64,000 nucleotides of DNA from NCBI GenBank assembly GCA_035772405.1, contig JAYKKM010000375.1, positions 2,322,501 to 2,386,500 on the forward strand, written 5' to 3'. The notes under the pieces were generated by a model. It did no database searches. It was not told the origin of the DNA and worked only from the letters and a program-made list of their open reading frames with translations. The stretch is from Chrysogorgia sp. JL179-B06 (taxonomy: Eukaryota; Cnidaria; Anthozoa; Scleralcyonacea; Chrysogorgiidae). This document shows positions 11,591 through 20,838 of the stretch, one piece after another; position 1 is the stretch's first letter; each line of letters opens with the position of its first letter. A program made the translations under genes and the position numbers.

Positions 11591-12591
11591 TCCAGCAGCT
11601 AGCGGCTGTGAAGGAGACTATAGCCATAGGCGGGAATCGGAAATTCACTCATGATAAACACGTCTCGCTTACTGGGCTATGGCTCGCCTCCATATATAAA
11701 ACAGGCCCTATAACAGCAAGTTGATCAGGAAGAGACCGATATTGAGTTAATTTATTTATACAAACTTGGTTAATTAAAAATATTTGTTATGATAGTGTTT
11801 AAAATAAAGACAAATGAATTTAACTCGAAAACATTGAGTTTATTATTTATATTTTAACCCAAATTTCTGGAGTAAAATTAACTCTTCATTGCCGAGTTAT
11901 TTTTAACTCCAAAAAGAAGAGTAACATTTAATTCCAAAATTCGGATTGTTTTGGACTCAACATTTAGACCCCGATTTTGGAGTTGAAACTACTGGTTGAA
12001 ATAGCAGTGGCGCGAACCATTGCGTTCTCATTTTGTTTTTAACCTTATTTATTTCATAACTCTATTAATTCATATTGTCAGTTTTATTATAAACGTTATG
12101 CGTTACTGATATCAAATGGCAGTTTGTAACGCGTTAGCCGTTGTGGTTATTGTTATCATTTTGACAGACGGAAAACGCAGTATTGAACATTTCCTGAAGC
12201 ATCTGTCATTTCAGTCCAGAAACGATTAATTGCAATTATTTCATTACAAATCTCAAAGAACGGTAACATGTGAAACGAATAAATGGCAATGGTTATTGTA
12301 GATTAAAAGTATTAAATGTACAGTGAAAATATAGTAGTTTTTATTATTAGATTTTCTAAAAGACGTTCAATTCAGCTTTTTTAAAACCACTGAAAATAGA
12401 GTTTAAATAACCGCAAAACTACTCGTCGCGGAAACGCTAGCGACACGAAATCACAGATGTTATAATATATTCAATTATAAGTTTTTAAAAGCCTCAGCTC
12501 TGTTGTCCTTCGTCCCCAGGGCCTTCGCGGGCAAGTTGGCGGACGAGGTTGTGCAGCACTTGCAAAATCAACTCCAAAGGAACATCTGCGC
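11591..12591. other. Intergenic, no gene seen
   Basis: AT-rich and without recognisable coding sequence. From 12500 a GC-richer stretch with Cys codons leads into the ORF at 12592 and may be an earlier part of the same gene. Confidence 0.35.
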
Positions 12592-12861
12592 ATGTGCCAA
12601 GTGTGGACTCCACCGGAAATAGGTTTTGTTTACATCTCAGTACTGGATGGACGAAGGAGAGCTAAGAGCTTCACGCTTGAAGATTTGGAAATCAGTCAAG
12701 TAGAACAGTTCGCTGCATTACCTAACATAGATAACATAACTACGTGCAAATGTCGTGATCACTGTCTTCGAGGAAAGGGCAGACATTTCTTTCCATGTAG
12801 AAGTCTGAATAACTTTTGTTCAAGCGCGTGCCATGGCGAAGACTTCGGTCATTATGTATGA
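12592..12861 (+). CDS. Cys-rich ORF, C-terminal part of an unknown transposon-related protein
   Basis: 89 codons. The C-terminal half has the pattern 'CKCRDHCLRGKGRH', then 'PCRSLNNFCSSACHGEDFGH', a compact Cys/His cluster of the kind found at the ends of many transposon-encoded proteins of cnidarians. The N-terminal half (VYISVLDGRRRAKSFTLEDLEI) has no assignment. The last 55 codons are repeated in inverted orientation at 14225-14352, inside the palindrome. It may be the missing end of the upstream MULE-like gene or an unrelated remnant; I cannot decide. Confidence 0.4.
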   Translation: MCQVWTPPEIGFVYISVLDGRRRAKSFTLEDLEISQVEQFAALPNIDNITTCKCRDHCLRGKGRHFFPCRSLNNFCSSACHGEDFGHYV

Positions 12862-14352
12862 TTATGAACAACATACGAGACAGCGACAGTGATATGGCGG
12901 TAAGTTTATTATTTTTTATTGTATCTAACTATATGTAATTTATTTCTAAAATCGGGACTGGAATCTTTGTAGCGTGTGACGCTAATTTTCTTACTATTAT
13001 ATATATTTTATACGTCTTTGGGCATGAAGCCCAAAGACGTATAAAATAACCGCGCAAAGGTGAAATTATTTTCTGCATTTGTTGGTCGATTTTGTCTTTC
13101 AATTTCCTTTAAAACATTCTGTATATTTATAATAGTATATGATTCTGAATGCATCGTTAGTTATTTCTTCAGCAGCTTATAAATCGAGTTGCATAATTTT
13201 CCGCAATTTCCTTGTTATTCGTTATACTATTTTCTCCCTTTACCGTAAACTTATAGTCTAGAAGCATCTGTAGTACTCTATTCTTTCGACCTGATGGTTC
13301 GACTTGAGGGCCAGTACTTGAGGTATTAGGATTCCAAAGTGGAAGGTTGTGTCAAGGAAATTGAACGGCAAAAAGTACAGAATATAATTTCAACTTTGCG
13401 CGGATGAAGCCCAAAGACGTATAAAATATACATAATAGTAAGAAAATTAATAGCCGTCACACGCTACAATGATTCCAGTCCCAATTTTAGTCCGTTGCTC
13501 AGAAATATATTACATATAGTTGGATACAATAACAAATAATAAACTTTTTACCGCTATATCAGTCGCTGTCTTAAACTCGTCTGTTGTTCATACATAATGA
13601 CCGAAGTCTTTTTAATTCAATTTAATTTGTTTTCGTGTTTACATACACAAGGCAAGACACAACAGGGATGTTCAGCCCTAGTCATGGTGTCTTACCCTAA
13701 GAATTAACAAACATACATAATACATTACATATATAACTATAACATTTACATATTACTATATATCACAGCCTGTGATACGCTTATTATATCACTTATTACA
13801 ACAAATACATTATACTAACACACACATGCACTCACGTACGCACGCACAGTTAATATTAACAACAAATACTGAAGTTCTGCGATTCAAGGTCTCTAACAGA
13901 ATTACAATTTAAACATATTGAACGCCAGGTATAGATATAATATCAGTATTGAATGTGTTCTGGAGAGTGACAAAGTATCTTGATTTTAAATAATTTTTAA
14001 AGAGACTATATTTGTTAATTTCTTTTGTTTGATCGGAGAGTGTGTTCCAAAGTCTAGATGATCTTATGAAAAAACTTTTTTGAAAATGTTTAGTCCGAGG
14101 TTTTGGTATTTTGAAATTATGTTTATTTGAATGCCTGAGATGGTTAACAGGTAGATTTGGAAGATAGTTAGATAAATCGATGTTGTATTTTCCATTTGAG
14201 CAACCATGAAGAAATGGTCATGATGCCACGCGCTTGAACAAAAGTTATTCAGACTTTACATGGACAGAAATGTCTGCCCTTTCCTCGAAGACAGTGATCA
14301 CGACATTTGCACGTAGTTATGTTATCTATGTTAGGTAATGCAGCGAACTCTC
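12700..14352. repeat. Large palindrome with long arms and an interrupted right arm
   Basis: The left arm (about 12703-13022) is found inverted at 13404-13608 and 14225-14352. The right arm is split by a LINE 3' end (13609-14224). A smaller palindrome, 'tatacgtctttgggc' / 'gcccaaagacgtata', sits at 13012-13044, and its arm recurs at 13405-13425. The spacer edges (13047-13085 and 13360-13402) are also inverted copies. The arms carry the Cys-rich coding sequence. Confidence 0.8.
13612..14222 (-). pseudogene. LINE ORF2 C-terminus and 3' end (5'-truncated)
   Basis: An open frame from about 14218 down to a stop at 13909 encodes a typical post-RT LINE tail ('SSRLWNTLSDQTKEINKYSLF', 'KNYLKSRYFV'). 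It is followed by a 300 bp 3' UTR ending in 'aaattaaattgaatt' (plus-strand 13612-13626). The body is severely 5'-truncated. It sits in the right arm of the palindrome, so it arrived after the inverted duplication formed. Confidence 0.75.
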
Positions 14353-14361
14353 CACGATTCC

Positions 14362-14712
14362 AAGATTCCACTTATCCCCCTGTTCTTTTCGTCGTTGCGG
14401 ATGATAACGACATCACCAACTTCTAGAGGCGACACTCTGCTGTTTTTGTTGCACTGATGGCGCTCTCGTAATGCGGTCACGTACTCCTACAGAAATTAAC
14501 GTAGGTATTTCGCTCGCTTGCGAAGGTCTACGGTCTCCTCTCGCCAAGGTTCGAGCTCACGAAGACGGTTGGTGTGTTGGAACAGGAAAGTAGCAGCCGT
14601 CAAGAGAGGAAGCTGCACGTCATCTTCAACGTAAGATAACGGGCGACGGTTTAACTGCGTCTCTACTTCAAGGACCAGTTCGGCTAGCTCTGCCCAGGAT
14701 AACATTCCCCAA
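14362..14712 (-). pseudogene. BEL/Pao element 1: integrase C-terminal part
   Basis: The minus strand reads 'WAELAELVLEVETQLNRRPL', 'SYVEDDVQLPLLT' and 'LRKRAKYL', hallmark positions after the catalytic core of Pao integrases. It continues through 'ALRERHQ' and 'SPLEVGDVVII' in shifted frames to about 14362, where the homology stops at the palindrome arm. It is one piece of an element whose other pieces lie at 14921-15115 and 20359-20804. Confidence 0.8.
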
Positions 14713-14920
14713 TTCAATTCAATTTTATTTACACTGTTTTTAAAATATTTACAATGAAGGATAAAGAAAGACATTAAGGAAAATATAAATATAAGTAAAT
14801 ACATTCAGAGATATAAAATTAGTGAACGGCAACCAGAGGAGCATAGCTTTCGAGCCGGTTGCCGCAATGTTAGATTAATGTAAGAAGATTAGCTCTCAAT
14901 TTCAGCAAAATATATTCAAC
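14713..14920 (-). mobile_element. LINE 3'-end fragment inside BEL/Pao element 1
   Basis: About 200 bp of non-coding sequence ending (minus strand) in 'gtgtaaataaaattgaattg'. It separates two adjacent Pao integrase blocks (KRAFYKTIGGG before, GMLSWAEL after). The AATTG-type tail is shared with the LINE at 13612. Confidence 0.65.
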
Positions 14921-15115
14921 CCCCACCGATGGTTTTGTAAAAAGCACGCTTGAATATACCAACTAATCGTTCAAACTGGCCTCCCCACCAAGGTGCGCGA
15001 CTTAGATAAAATATTGCCAGTTTATCTGCTCATCTGCGAGGTAGCTCTGGAGTCGTTCGTCGTTTCTAACTCGTTTTAGCCATTTTGTTGCTCCCACGAA
15101 GGTGCCACCGTTAAT
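14921..15115 (-). pseudogene. BEL/Pao element 1: integrase core fragment
   Basis: The minus strand shows 'NGGTFVGATKWLKRV', 'QSYLADEQINWQY', then a stop and degraded residues matching the WGG...E region, then 'FKRAFYKTIGG'. At least two in-frame stops lie within 70 codons. The upstream neighbour in the protein (the ARRGRP motif) is found beyond the inserted LINE and Gypsy elements at about 20359. Confidence 0.75.
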
Positions 15116-15673
15116 AATAATAATAATAATCTTTATTTAAAGAAGGTGTACATCATTACAATATATGTATTCTTCCTAATGTCCCTCATTTTTACATAAT
15201 TACATATTAAAAAATATATAGCACTATTTACAATCATCTAGATACAATTACAACGGACCACATGTTTACAACTAGGACAGGAAATTTTTTCTAAATGTTC
15301 AATTTCATAATTTAAATCGAGAAAATATTCTTTTAATTTGTATTTAAAGGTGTTGTAAGAATAATTTTCAATTAATTTAAGGTTTTTAGGTAGTGAATTG
15401 AAGAGTATAGCACCGCTAAAAGTTATTTTGGATTTAGATTTTTCTGTTTTTACTTTGGACACTTGGATATCTGTTTCGGATGATCTTGTGGTAATGTTTG
15501 TTACATTACTTCTCATCTGAAATAGAAGTGATATTTCCGAAGGTGCCGTGTTTTTGAGCGCACGGAATACAAAGAGTATTTTTCTCATCTTAATTATATT
15601 ATATATGGGTAGCCATTTTAACTGGCAAAAAGGATTTACAGATGGTGATTCACAAGATAGACCGAGTACTATT
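15112..15673 (-). pseudogene. LINE ORF2 C-terminus inserted in BEL/Pao element 1
   Basis: The minus strand reads 'GLSCESPSVNPF', 'LKWLPIYNIIKMRKILF', 'FRALKNTAPSEISLLF' and 'SGAILFNSLPKNLKLIE', ending at a stop at 15238. The 3' end is an AAT tract at 15114-15131. The N-terminal side of this fragment (NERAARIV) lies at 20338-20358, across the Gypsy insertion, so the Gypsy element landed in this LINE. Confidence 0.8.
15669..15673. other. Target site duplication of Gypsy element (left)
   Basis: 'ctatt', identical to 20338-20342 on the other side of the element. Confidence 0.9.
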
Positions 15674-15865
15674 TGTCATGATAAGCGTAAAATAACAACA
15701 CTGTTGTAGTTGTTTCTCTTTATTATTAGCTAGCTCAAAAATACCTCTAACTCGAGCAAGAGGTGAAGTGAAATATACATGCTTCGGTGCCAGCCTATCC
15801 CATGTCTATATATGGAAGTTTCCAGGGGGGAGCCAATAACAAATAATTAATACAATACTATGACA
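15674..15865 (-). repeat. Gypsy 3' LTR
   Basis: Starts tgtcat and ends atgaca. Collinear with 20144-20337 apart from one TA unit in a tatata run. Confidence 0.95.
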
Positions 15866-15877
15866 TCCCCCTCTTTA
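15866..15877 (-). promoter_or_regulatory. Polypurine tract of the Gypsy element
   Basis: Minus strand 'taaagaggggga' directly before the 3' LTR, the expected place for plus-strand priming. Confidence 0.8.
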
Positions 15878-16002
15878 TATTAACCAGTAAAATCAATGTT
15901 ATTTGTTCATCTATTATTTTCTACTATTTATTAAATTGGTCTCTAAACTTAACTGTAATCTTTTTTGGGATTTTAATAAAATCAATGTTAATTGTTCATC
16001 TA

Positions 16003-16338
16003 CTATTTCAAGTGTTTTATTAAATTAATCTCTAAACTTAGCTGGAATTTTTGTGACCCGTCCTGCTCTAGTAGTCTGGATCTTTGGCTGGTTTGAAACA
16101 TTCCCCTCCTTAACAACAACGACATGGGATTTAACAACGACACTGGTTCCTTATTGTTCAGGATTCGTCGGTCTTTACCAGCTTTCCTGTTGTAAAACTC
16201 AGCTTTCTTAACTTGGCACTGCTGATTCGCTTCTTGGTAAACTTCGTCTTGAGGGTGTTTAGATTTCAAGAAACTTCGGGTACTTGGGAGCATGGTTTGG
16301 GGTTTTCGTCCAAACAATAACTCATAAGGGGATGGCAT
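16003..16338 (-). pseudogene. Gypsy integrase C-terminal region
   Basis: Open frame of 111 codons with 'MPSPYELLFGRKPQTMLP', the conserved segment that follows the integrase core, and a basic tail. An in-frame stop and a phase change separate it from the 16401-17813 frame, so the integrase tail is disconnected in this copy. Confidence 0.75.
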
Positions 16339-16400
16339 CTAGTTGTTCAATGGAGTTGTACGATACATCCACAGAGCTGTGTATGGACACTTGTTGCTCT

Positions 16401-17813
16401 CTATACTGCTTTCTTTAGGAGAGACTTGCATGTTCCAATTGTCTTCTCAGCTAAACTGTTAGCTTGGTGGTGATATGGGGAACTAAATGCCAGGGTGATT
16501 CCACTCTGTTCGCACTTTGCTTTGAACTTCTCACTGATGTACTGTGATCCAAAATCAGAGATAATCTTTGCTGGCAAACCATATTCAGCTAGGACGCTTG
16601 TAATGTGGTTGCAAATGCTGTTCGCTGTCATATCACTAAGAAGTCTGATCACCGGGAACCTGGAATAGTAGTCAACAATCATCAAATACTTCTTCTTGTT
16701 GAACTCGAATATATCAGTTCCGAGCTTTTCCCATGGTCGCGTTGGGAGATCTGGCTGCATAATGGGTAGTTTTGGCTGGGCAGGATGGTAGTGGTTGCAC
16801 AGCTCACAATCTTTCACCATCTGTCTAATATCGTTGGAAATTCCTGGCCAGAACACAGATTCTTTGGCAAGAAGGATACATTTGGTTTCGCCCTGGTGCC
16901 CCATATGGATTGCTTGTAGAATTTGATTTCTCATTGATTTCGGAATGATAATCTTGTTGCCTTTCAGGACAAGGCCATCTTCCAGTACAAGGTCGCATCT
17001 AAAGTTCCAAAACTCCCACAGCTCTTGTGGACATTGCTTTCTGAAAGGAGGCCACCCGTTAAAAATGGTGTGTTTCAGTAGATTCATGGTGATGTCTTGG
17101 GCAGTGGCAAACTTTACTGCTGTCAGGTCGACAGGGCTGGATATAAAGTGGATGCTGCATTCTGGTAAAAGATCATTATCTTCTTTACTTTCGACGCTAT
17201 TAATCTTCTTAAAACACACTCGTGACAGGGCATCAGCTACTGGAATGGATTTCCCTGGCTTGTACTTGACTTGGGCGTTGAATCGTAGGCATCTGAGTAA
17301 CATCCTCTGGAGTCGAGATGGAGCTTCAGCAAGGTTTTTCTTGAATATCTGTTCCAAAGGGGAGTGGTCGGTTTCAACTATCATCTGTCTTCTCAAAAGG
17401 TAGTATTCAAACTTTTCCAATCCATACATGACACCTAGACATTCACGCTCGATATTTGAATATCTTGATTCAGTGTTGGTGAGAGACCGAGAGGCCATAG
17501 CAACAACATTCTCATTGCCTTCAGAGTCTATCTGCCTGAGCCAGGCTCCCATCCCTGTTTGGCTTGCATCGCACTGTAAAATCGTTGGTGTTGGGCGAGG
17601 ATCATAGTAGGAGAGGATTTTAACAGAGCAAAGTTCCTCCTTAATTCTTTCCAATGCCTGTTGATGGAAGGGTTCCCATCTGAAATGGACTTGCTGCTTT
17701 GTCAGCTCTCTCAACGGTGCAGTCAAGCTGGCCAGTTTGGAAGAGTATCGATTGAGGTATATCACCATTCCAAGGAGGGTTTGTAGCTCTTTGACATTTG
17801 ATGGAGTCCTCAT
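16401..17813 (-). CDS. Gypsy pol: RNase H and integrase
   Basis: 470 codons. RNase H begins with 'ILQCDASQTGMGAWL' and runs to 'VETDHSPLEQIF' and 'PVADALSR'. The integrase follows, with an H-x-H...C-x2-C zinc finger ('MGHQGETKCILL' ... 'CELCNHY') and a DDE core: Asp in 'LGTDIFEF', Asp in 'IISDFGSQY', Glu in 'NSLAEKTIGT'. The catalytic triad is present, with substitutions next to it (DFGSQ where DNGPQ is usual). The first residues are the end of RT (NVKELQTLLGMVIYLNRY). It is separated from the RT palm by frameshifts near 17935 and 18020. Confidence 0.85.
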   Translation of the reverse strand: MRTPSNVKELQTLLGMVIYLNRYSSKLASLTAPLRELTKQQVHFRWEPFHQQALERIKEELCSVKILSYYDPRPTPTILQCDASQTGMGAWLRQIDSEGNENVVAMASRSLTNTESRYSNIERECLGVMYGLEKFEYYLLRRQMIVETDHSPLEQIFKKNLAEAPSRLQRMLLRCLRFNAQVKYKPGKSIPVADALSRVCFKKINSVESKEDNDLLPECSIHFISSPVDLTAVKFATAQDITMNLLKHTIFNGWPPFRKQCPQELWEFWNFRCDLVLEDGLVLKGNKIIIPKSMRNQILQAIHMGHQGETKCILLAKESVFWPGISNDIRQMVKDCELCNHYHPAQPKLPIMQPDLPTRPWEKLGTDIFEFNKKKYLMIVDYYSRFPVIRLLSDMTANSICNHITSVLAEYGLPAKIISDFGSQYISEKFKAKCEQSGITLAFSSPYHHQANSLAEKTIGTCKSLLKKAV

Positions 17814-17989
17814 ATTGCGGATTGCTTTGAGTTGATCTTCCGCTGGCTGGATCCCCTTTTCTGTTAAGGTGTGGCCAAATAATTTAACTTGCTTCTGCTT
17901 GAACTGTAGCTTATCTGAATTTAGGCTAACATCTCATGTGTGCACGGGTGGCTTTGAGCATCTCGATGAAGGCGTAGTCGTGTTCTTGT

Positions 17990-18855
17990 TCAGTTGAACC
18001 ACATACGATGATGTCCGTCGGCTATTCCCATTACATTTGGAATGCCCCTGTAGACTTCATCAAGTTTGCGCTGGAAGATATCTTGGGAGAGAATTACTCC
18101 AAATGGTAACCTCTTAAATCTATACCTCCCGAAGGGGGTATTAAATGTACATAGAAAACTGGATTCTTCGTCTAATTCCACATGCCAATATCCTTTCTTC
18201 GTGTCTACGACCGAGAACAATTTCTTGCCATGAAGCAGTGGAAGGAGCTCATATTTGTGGTGTAATAGTGTTCTCGTCGTATGTTCTTGTTCAAGTCTTT
18301 AGGGTCAAGGCAGAGTCTTACATTCTTTTTTCCTTCAGAGGTTTCCTTGATGTTGCACACAATTGAATTAACCCAGTCGGTTGGTTCTTTTACTTCGGTG
18401 ATGACATCTGCTATCATCCTGTCGAGTTCCGCTTGATACAAGGGCAGTATATGTACAGGAACAGTACGTGGAGAGTGAATAACTGGGACGGAATTATCAA
18501 CCAGTTGTATGTGGTATTTTTCTCCAGGAAAATGGCCTAATTTGTCAAAGCAGTCTTGGTATTCCTCCAAGATGGTGGGTTTCAGTAGCTGGCCTTGTTG
18601 TGCAGAAGCATCAGTGGTGGAAATGTTTATTGGTGAGGTCTTGTTCAAAGGGGAGGTACTGAATTCATCAATATTTGCTGTGATCACTCCAAGTTCCTGG
18701 CACTGTCGACACCCCAACATGGATGGACTTCCAGGTGCTTCCACTATATTAAACTTTATACATTGATGGACTTCCCCTTGAAGGAGACCTTTAATGTAGC
18801 TGCACCAATATTCTTTATTTCGGAACCACCATAGCCTCTCAAGACGTTGTTGCAT
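17990..18855 (-). pseudogene. Gypsy pol: reverse transcriptase, frameshifted
   Basis: Two overlapping open frames. The first (18205-18855) has the linker and RT start (GHFPGEKYHIQL; EVKEPTDWVNSIV; RLCLDPKDLNKNI). The second (17990-18220) has 'FSVVDTKKGYWHVELDEES' and 'TPFGRYRFKRLPFG'. A one-base insertion falls inside the catalytic 'GIAD' motif at about 18020, so the second catalytic Asp is out of frame. Further phase changes occur near 17935. RT activity from this copy is unlikely. Confidence 0.8.
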
Positions 18856-20048
18856 GATATGATGTTGATTGGAAAAGGGAAATGCTGAAGATCTGTTGTG
18901 GTAATTACACAGGCATCTGCTCCTATATCTACTTTCAATTTGATATTGTAAAGTTCATTGATCTTTACAGTGGCGTATATCTTGTCCGGATGGGTGTCAA
19001 GGCCATACAGCAAATTCTCATGAGGTACATTGTTCTCTGTTGAGGTGATGGTCCCCAGGAAAACATTGATGGGCTCGATATCACTAGCTCCTTCTTCCTC
19101 ATGGTTGAAGACGTTGTAGGGCCCTTCGGTATGATCATCCTCGTCTAGGTAGATATCTTGGCCTTGGTACTCGGCACCGTTTACTATTGAATGGATTTTC
19201 CGAAGGCGCTGTTTCATACACACTCTGGCATAATGACCAATCTTGCCACAATTATTACATTTGGAATTCTTGGCAGGGCAGTTTCTTGTCTTATCATGGC
19301 TATTCCCGCATCTAAAACACCCTTTCGACTTGAATTTGAAATGATGAGGGTTTCCCCTAGGAGATCCTCTTTGATTCTGGCCATTAGTAAAATTTCTTTT
19401 CTTGAAACCTTGTTTTTCTTGAAAATTTTGGCTTGAATATGGCGAATATTCGGGTTCTCTTGTACGCTGCTGAAGTGTATGAAGATCGGATTTACCTTCA
19501 CCATTGGAAATAATTTTCATTTGGGCTTTGGTGCTCTCTTCCACTTTAGCAAGATCATATACCTGCCTGAAGGTTAAAGTGTTCCCAAGCGCTATCGAAT
19601 CTTTTCGTACTTTGTCAGATTTGACACCAAACACGAGTGTGTCCCTTAGTGTGTTTTCTTTAACAACTGATATATATCCTCCATCATCAATTAGCAAGCG
19701 TGCTTTGATAACAAATTCTTCAAGCGACGTGTCTCCTTGCTTAAGGCATCGAAGCTGATATCTGGCTAGGATCTGGTTACTTTGAGGCTTCGTGTAAGCT
19801 TCTAGCACGGATAACACTGGCTCTATTTTGAGGTTGTCGGCTTCGACGTCCCATGTTGCCGCGTTGTAAATTTCAAGGCCTTTATCGCCTACCCAGAGTA
19901 GCAACAGTCTAACTTTCTTAGCTTCTTCAACTTTGTCAAGTGGCCCGTCGAAAATAAGTTCGCATTTCTGTTTGAAGATTTTGAATCTCTTGTGCATATC
20001 GCCCGGACTGCTCCAATCCATGTCCGAAGGTTTAAATCTCTCCGCCAT
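18756..20048 (-). CDS. Gypsy gag and protease
   Basis: 430 codons, starting at the first ATG (MAERFKPSDMDW) about 95 bp inside the 5' LTR. Gag-type capsid sequence occupies roughly residues 1-190. A basic linker is followed by two CCHC zinc knuckles (residues about 244-257 and 264-277). An aspartic protease lies near residue 370-385 with 'VDIGADACVI', where the usual DTG is DIG. The frame ends within the protease region and overlaps the next one by 100 bp. The DIG variant may be inactive or a real variant; this cannot be told here. Confidence 0.85.
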   Translation of the reverse strand: MAERFKPSDMDWSSPGDMHKRFKIFKQKCELIFDGPLDKVEEAKKVRLLLLWVGDKGLEIYNAATWDVEADNLKIEPVLSVLEAYTKPQSNQILARYQLRCLKQGDTSLEEFVIKARLLIDDGGYISVVKENTLRDTLVFGVKSDKVRKDSIALGNTLTFRQVYDLAKVEESTKAQMKIISNGEGKSDLHTLQQRTREPEYSPYSSQNFQEKQGFKKRNFTNGQNQRGSPRGNPHHFKFKSKGCFRCGNSHDKTRNCPAKNSKCNNCGKIGHYARVCMKQRLRKIHSIVNGAEYQGQDIYLDEDDHTEGPYNVFNHEEEGASDIEPINVFLGTITSTENNVPHENLLYGLDTHPDKIYATVKINELYNIKLKVDIGADACVITTTDLQHFPFPINIISCNNVLRGYGGSEIKNIGAATLKVSFKGKSINV

Positions 20049-20128
20049 GTTGTGTGAACTTGCGAAACTCGAAATATATCACGCCGTCGCCAAACACTTC
20101 ACGAACTCTCGGAGATCAGTTCGAGATT

Positions 20129-20143
20129 CCACTCCTGACACCA
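20129..20143 (-). promoter_or_regulatory. Gypsy primer binding site, tRNA-Leu type
   Basis: Immediately after the 5' LTR, the minus strand reads 'tggtgtcaggagtgg', complementary to the 3' end of animal tRNA-Leu(CAG) (from memory of that tRNA). The match covers 15 bases and then breaks. Confidence 0.75.
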
Positions 20144-20337
20144 TGTCATGATAAGCGTAAAATAACAACACTGTTGTAGTTGTTTCTCTTTATTATTAGC
20201 TAGCTCAAAAATACCTCTAACTCGAGCAAGAGGTGAAGTGAAATATACATGCTTCGGTGCCAGCCTATCCCATGTCTATATATATGGAAGTTTCCAGGGG
20301 GGAGCCAATAACAAATAATTAATACAATACTATGACA
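20144..20337 (-). repeat. Gypsy 5' LTR
   Basis: Same as 15674-15865 plus one TA unit. Flanked by 'ctatt' at 20338-20342. Confidence 0.95.
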
Positions 20338-20804
20338 CTATTCGTGCTGCTCTCTCGTTGGTCGACCCCTGCGAGCAACCAACGTCACTGTATTCAGGTC
20401 CGGAAGAATCTCGAGATAAAGTGCCCTTGCCTTCCATTCTCTGCGACTTTCGGTATCAAATGGGACCTGCGAAATCCACGCCAACCACCTGGAAAGCTGT
20501 GCATGAGCCTTTAGCGTTTACAAAGCGTTTACATCCCCAACAAGATCGACTTGATCACTTTCTTGGTGAGTTGTCGAAGACGTGCAGGGACCCAATGTCC
20601 CTCTCTGACGCTTGCCATGGTAAGACCAACACCACCATGCAACGTACGATCATGCTCTCGCTTCACGAACTTCTCGGTGAAAGGGCAGTCATCTGGAAGA
20701 TATACCAGGGTAAAGACCCTTGTTGGCTTGAAGGTTAACAGCACAAATCGACGTGTGCATGTAACCGGGTGCACGATTTGTGTCGCAATGGCGTTGCTAC
20801 ACAA
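20338..20804 (-). pseudogene. BEL/Pao element 1: integrase zinc finger and core start
   Basis: The minus strand from 20804 reads 'FTLVYLPDDCPFTEKFV', 'KREHDRTLHGGVGLTMASV', 'REGHWVPARLRQLTKKVIKS' (the H2C2 finger region), then in another frame 'FQVVGVDFAGPI' (first catalytic Asp of the core), and ends with 'VARRGRP' near 20359. 20338-20358 is the broken start of the inserted LINE (NERAARI). The element upstream of 20804 is missing, replaced by the duplicated segment. Confidence 0.75.
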
Positions 20805-20838
20805 GTCGGCGAAACAAATCGTCGTATGTTACCGTGGC

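Larger units (their letters stand above)
15674..20337 (-). mobile_element. Full-length Ty3/Gypsy LTR retrotransposon
   Basis: 4,664 bp, minus strand, with LTRs of 192 and 194 bp that differ by one TA unit, a 5 bp target duplication (ctatt), a PBS and a PPT. Order on the minus strand: 5' LTR (20144-20337), gag-protease, RT, RNase H-integrase, 3' LTR. No envelope-like ORF is seen. The reading frame has several frameshifts, so this copy cannot make all proteins. Near-identical LTRs indicate a recent insertion. It sits inside a LINE that is inside a BEL/Pao element. Confidence 0.95.

Noticed and set aside
16945..17403. Plus-strand ORF of 152 codons
   Set aside because: It is antisense to the Gypsy RNase H-integrase frame, which has clear domain motifs.
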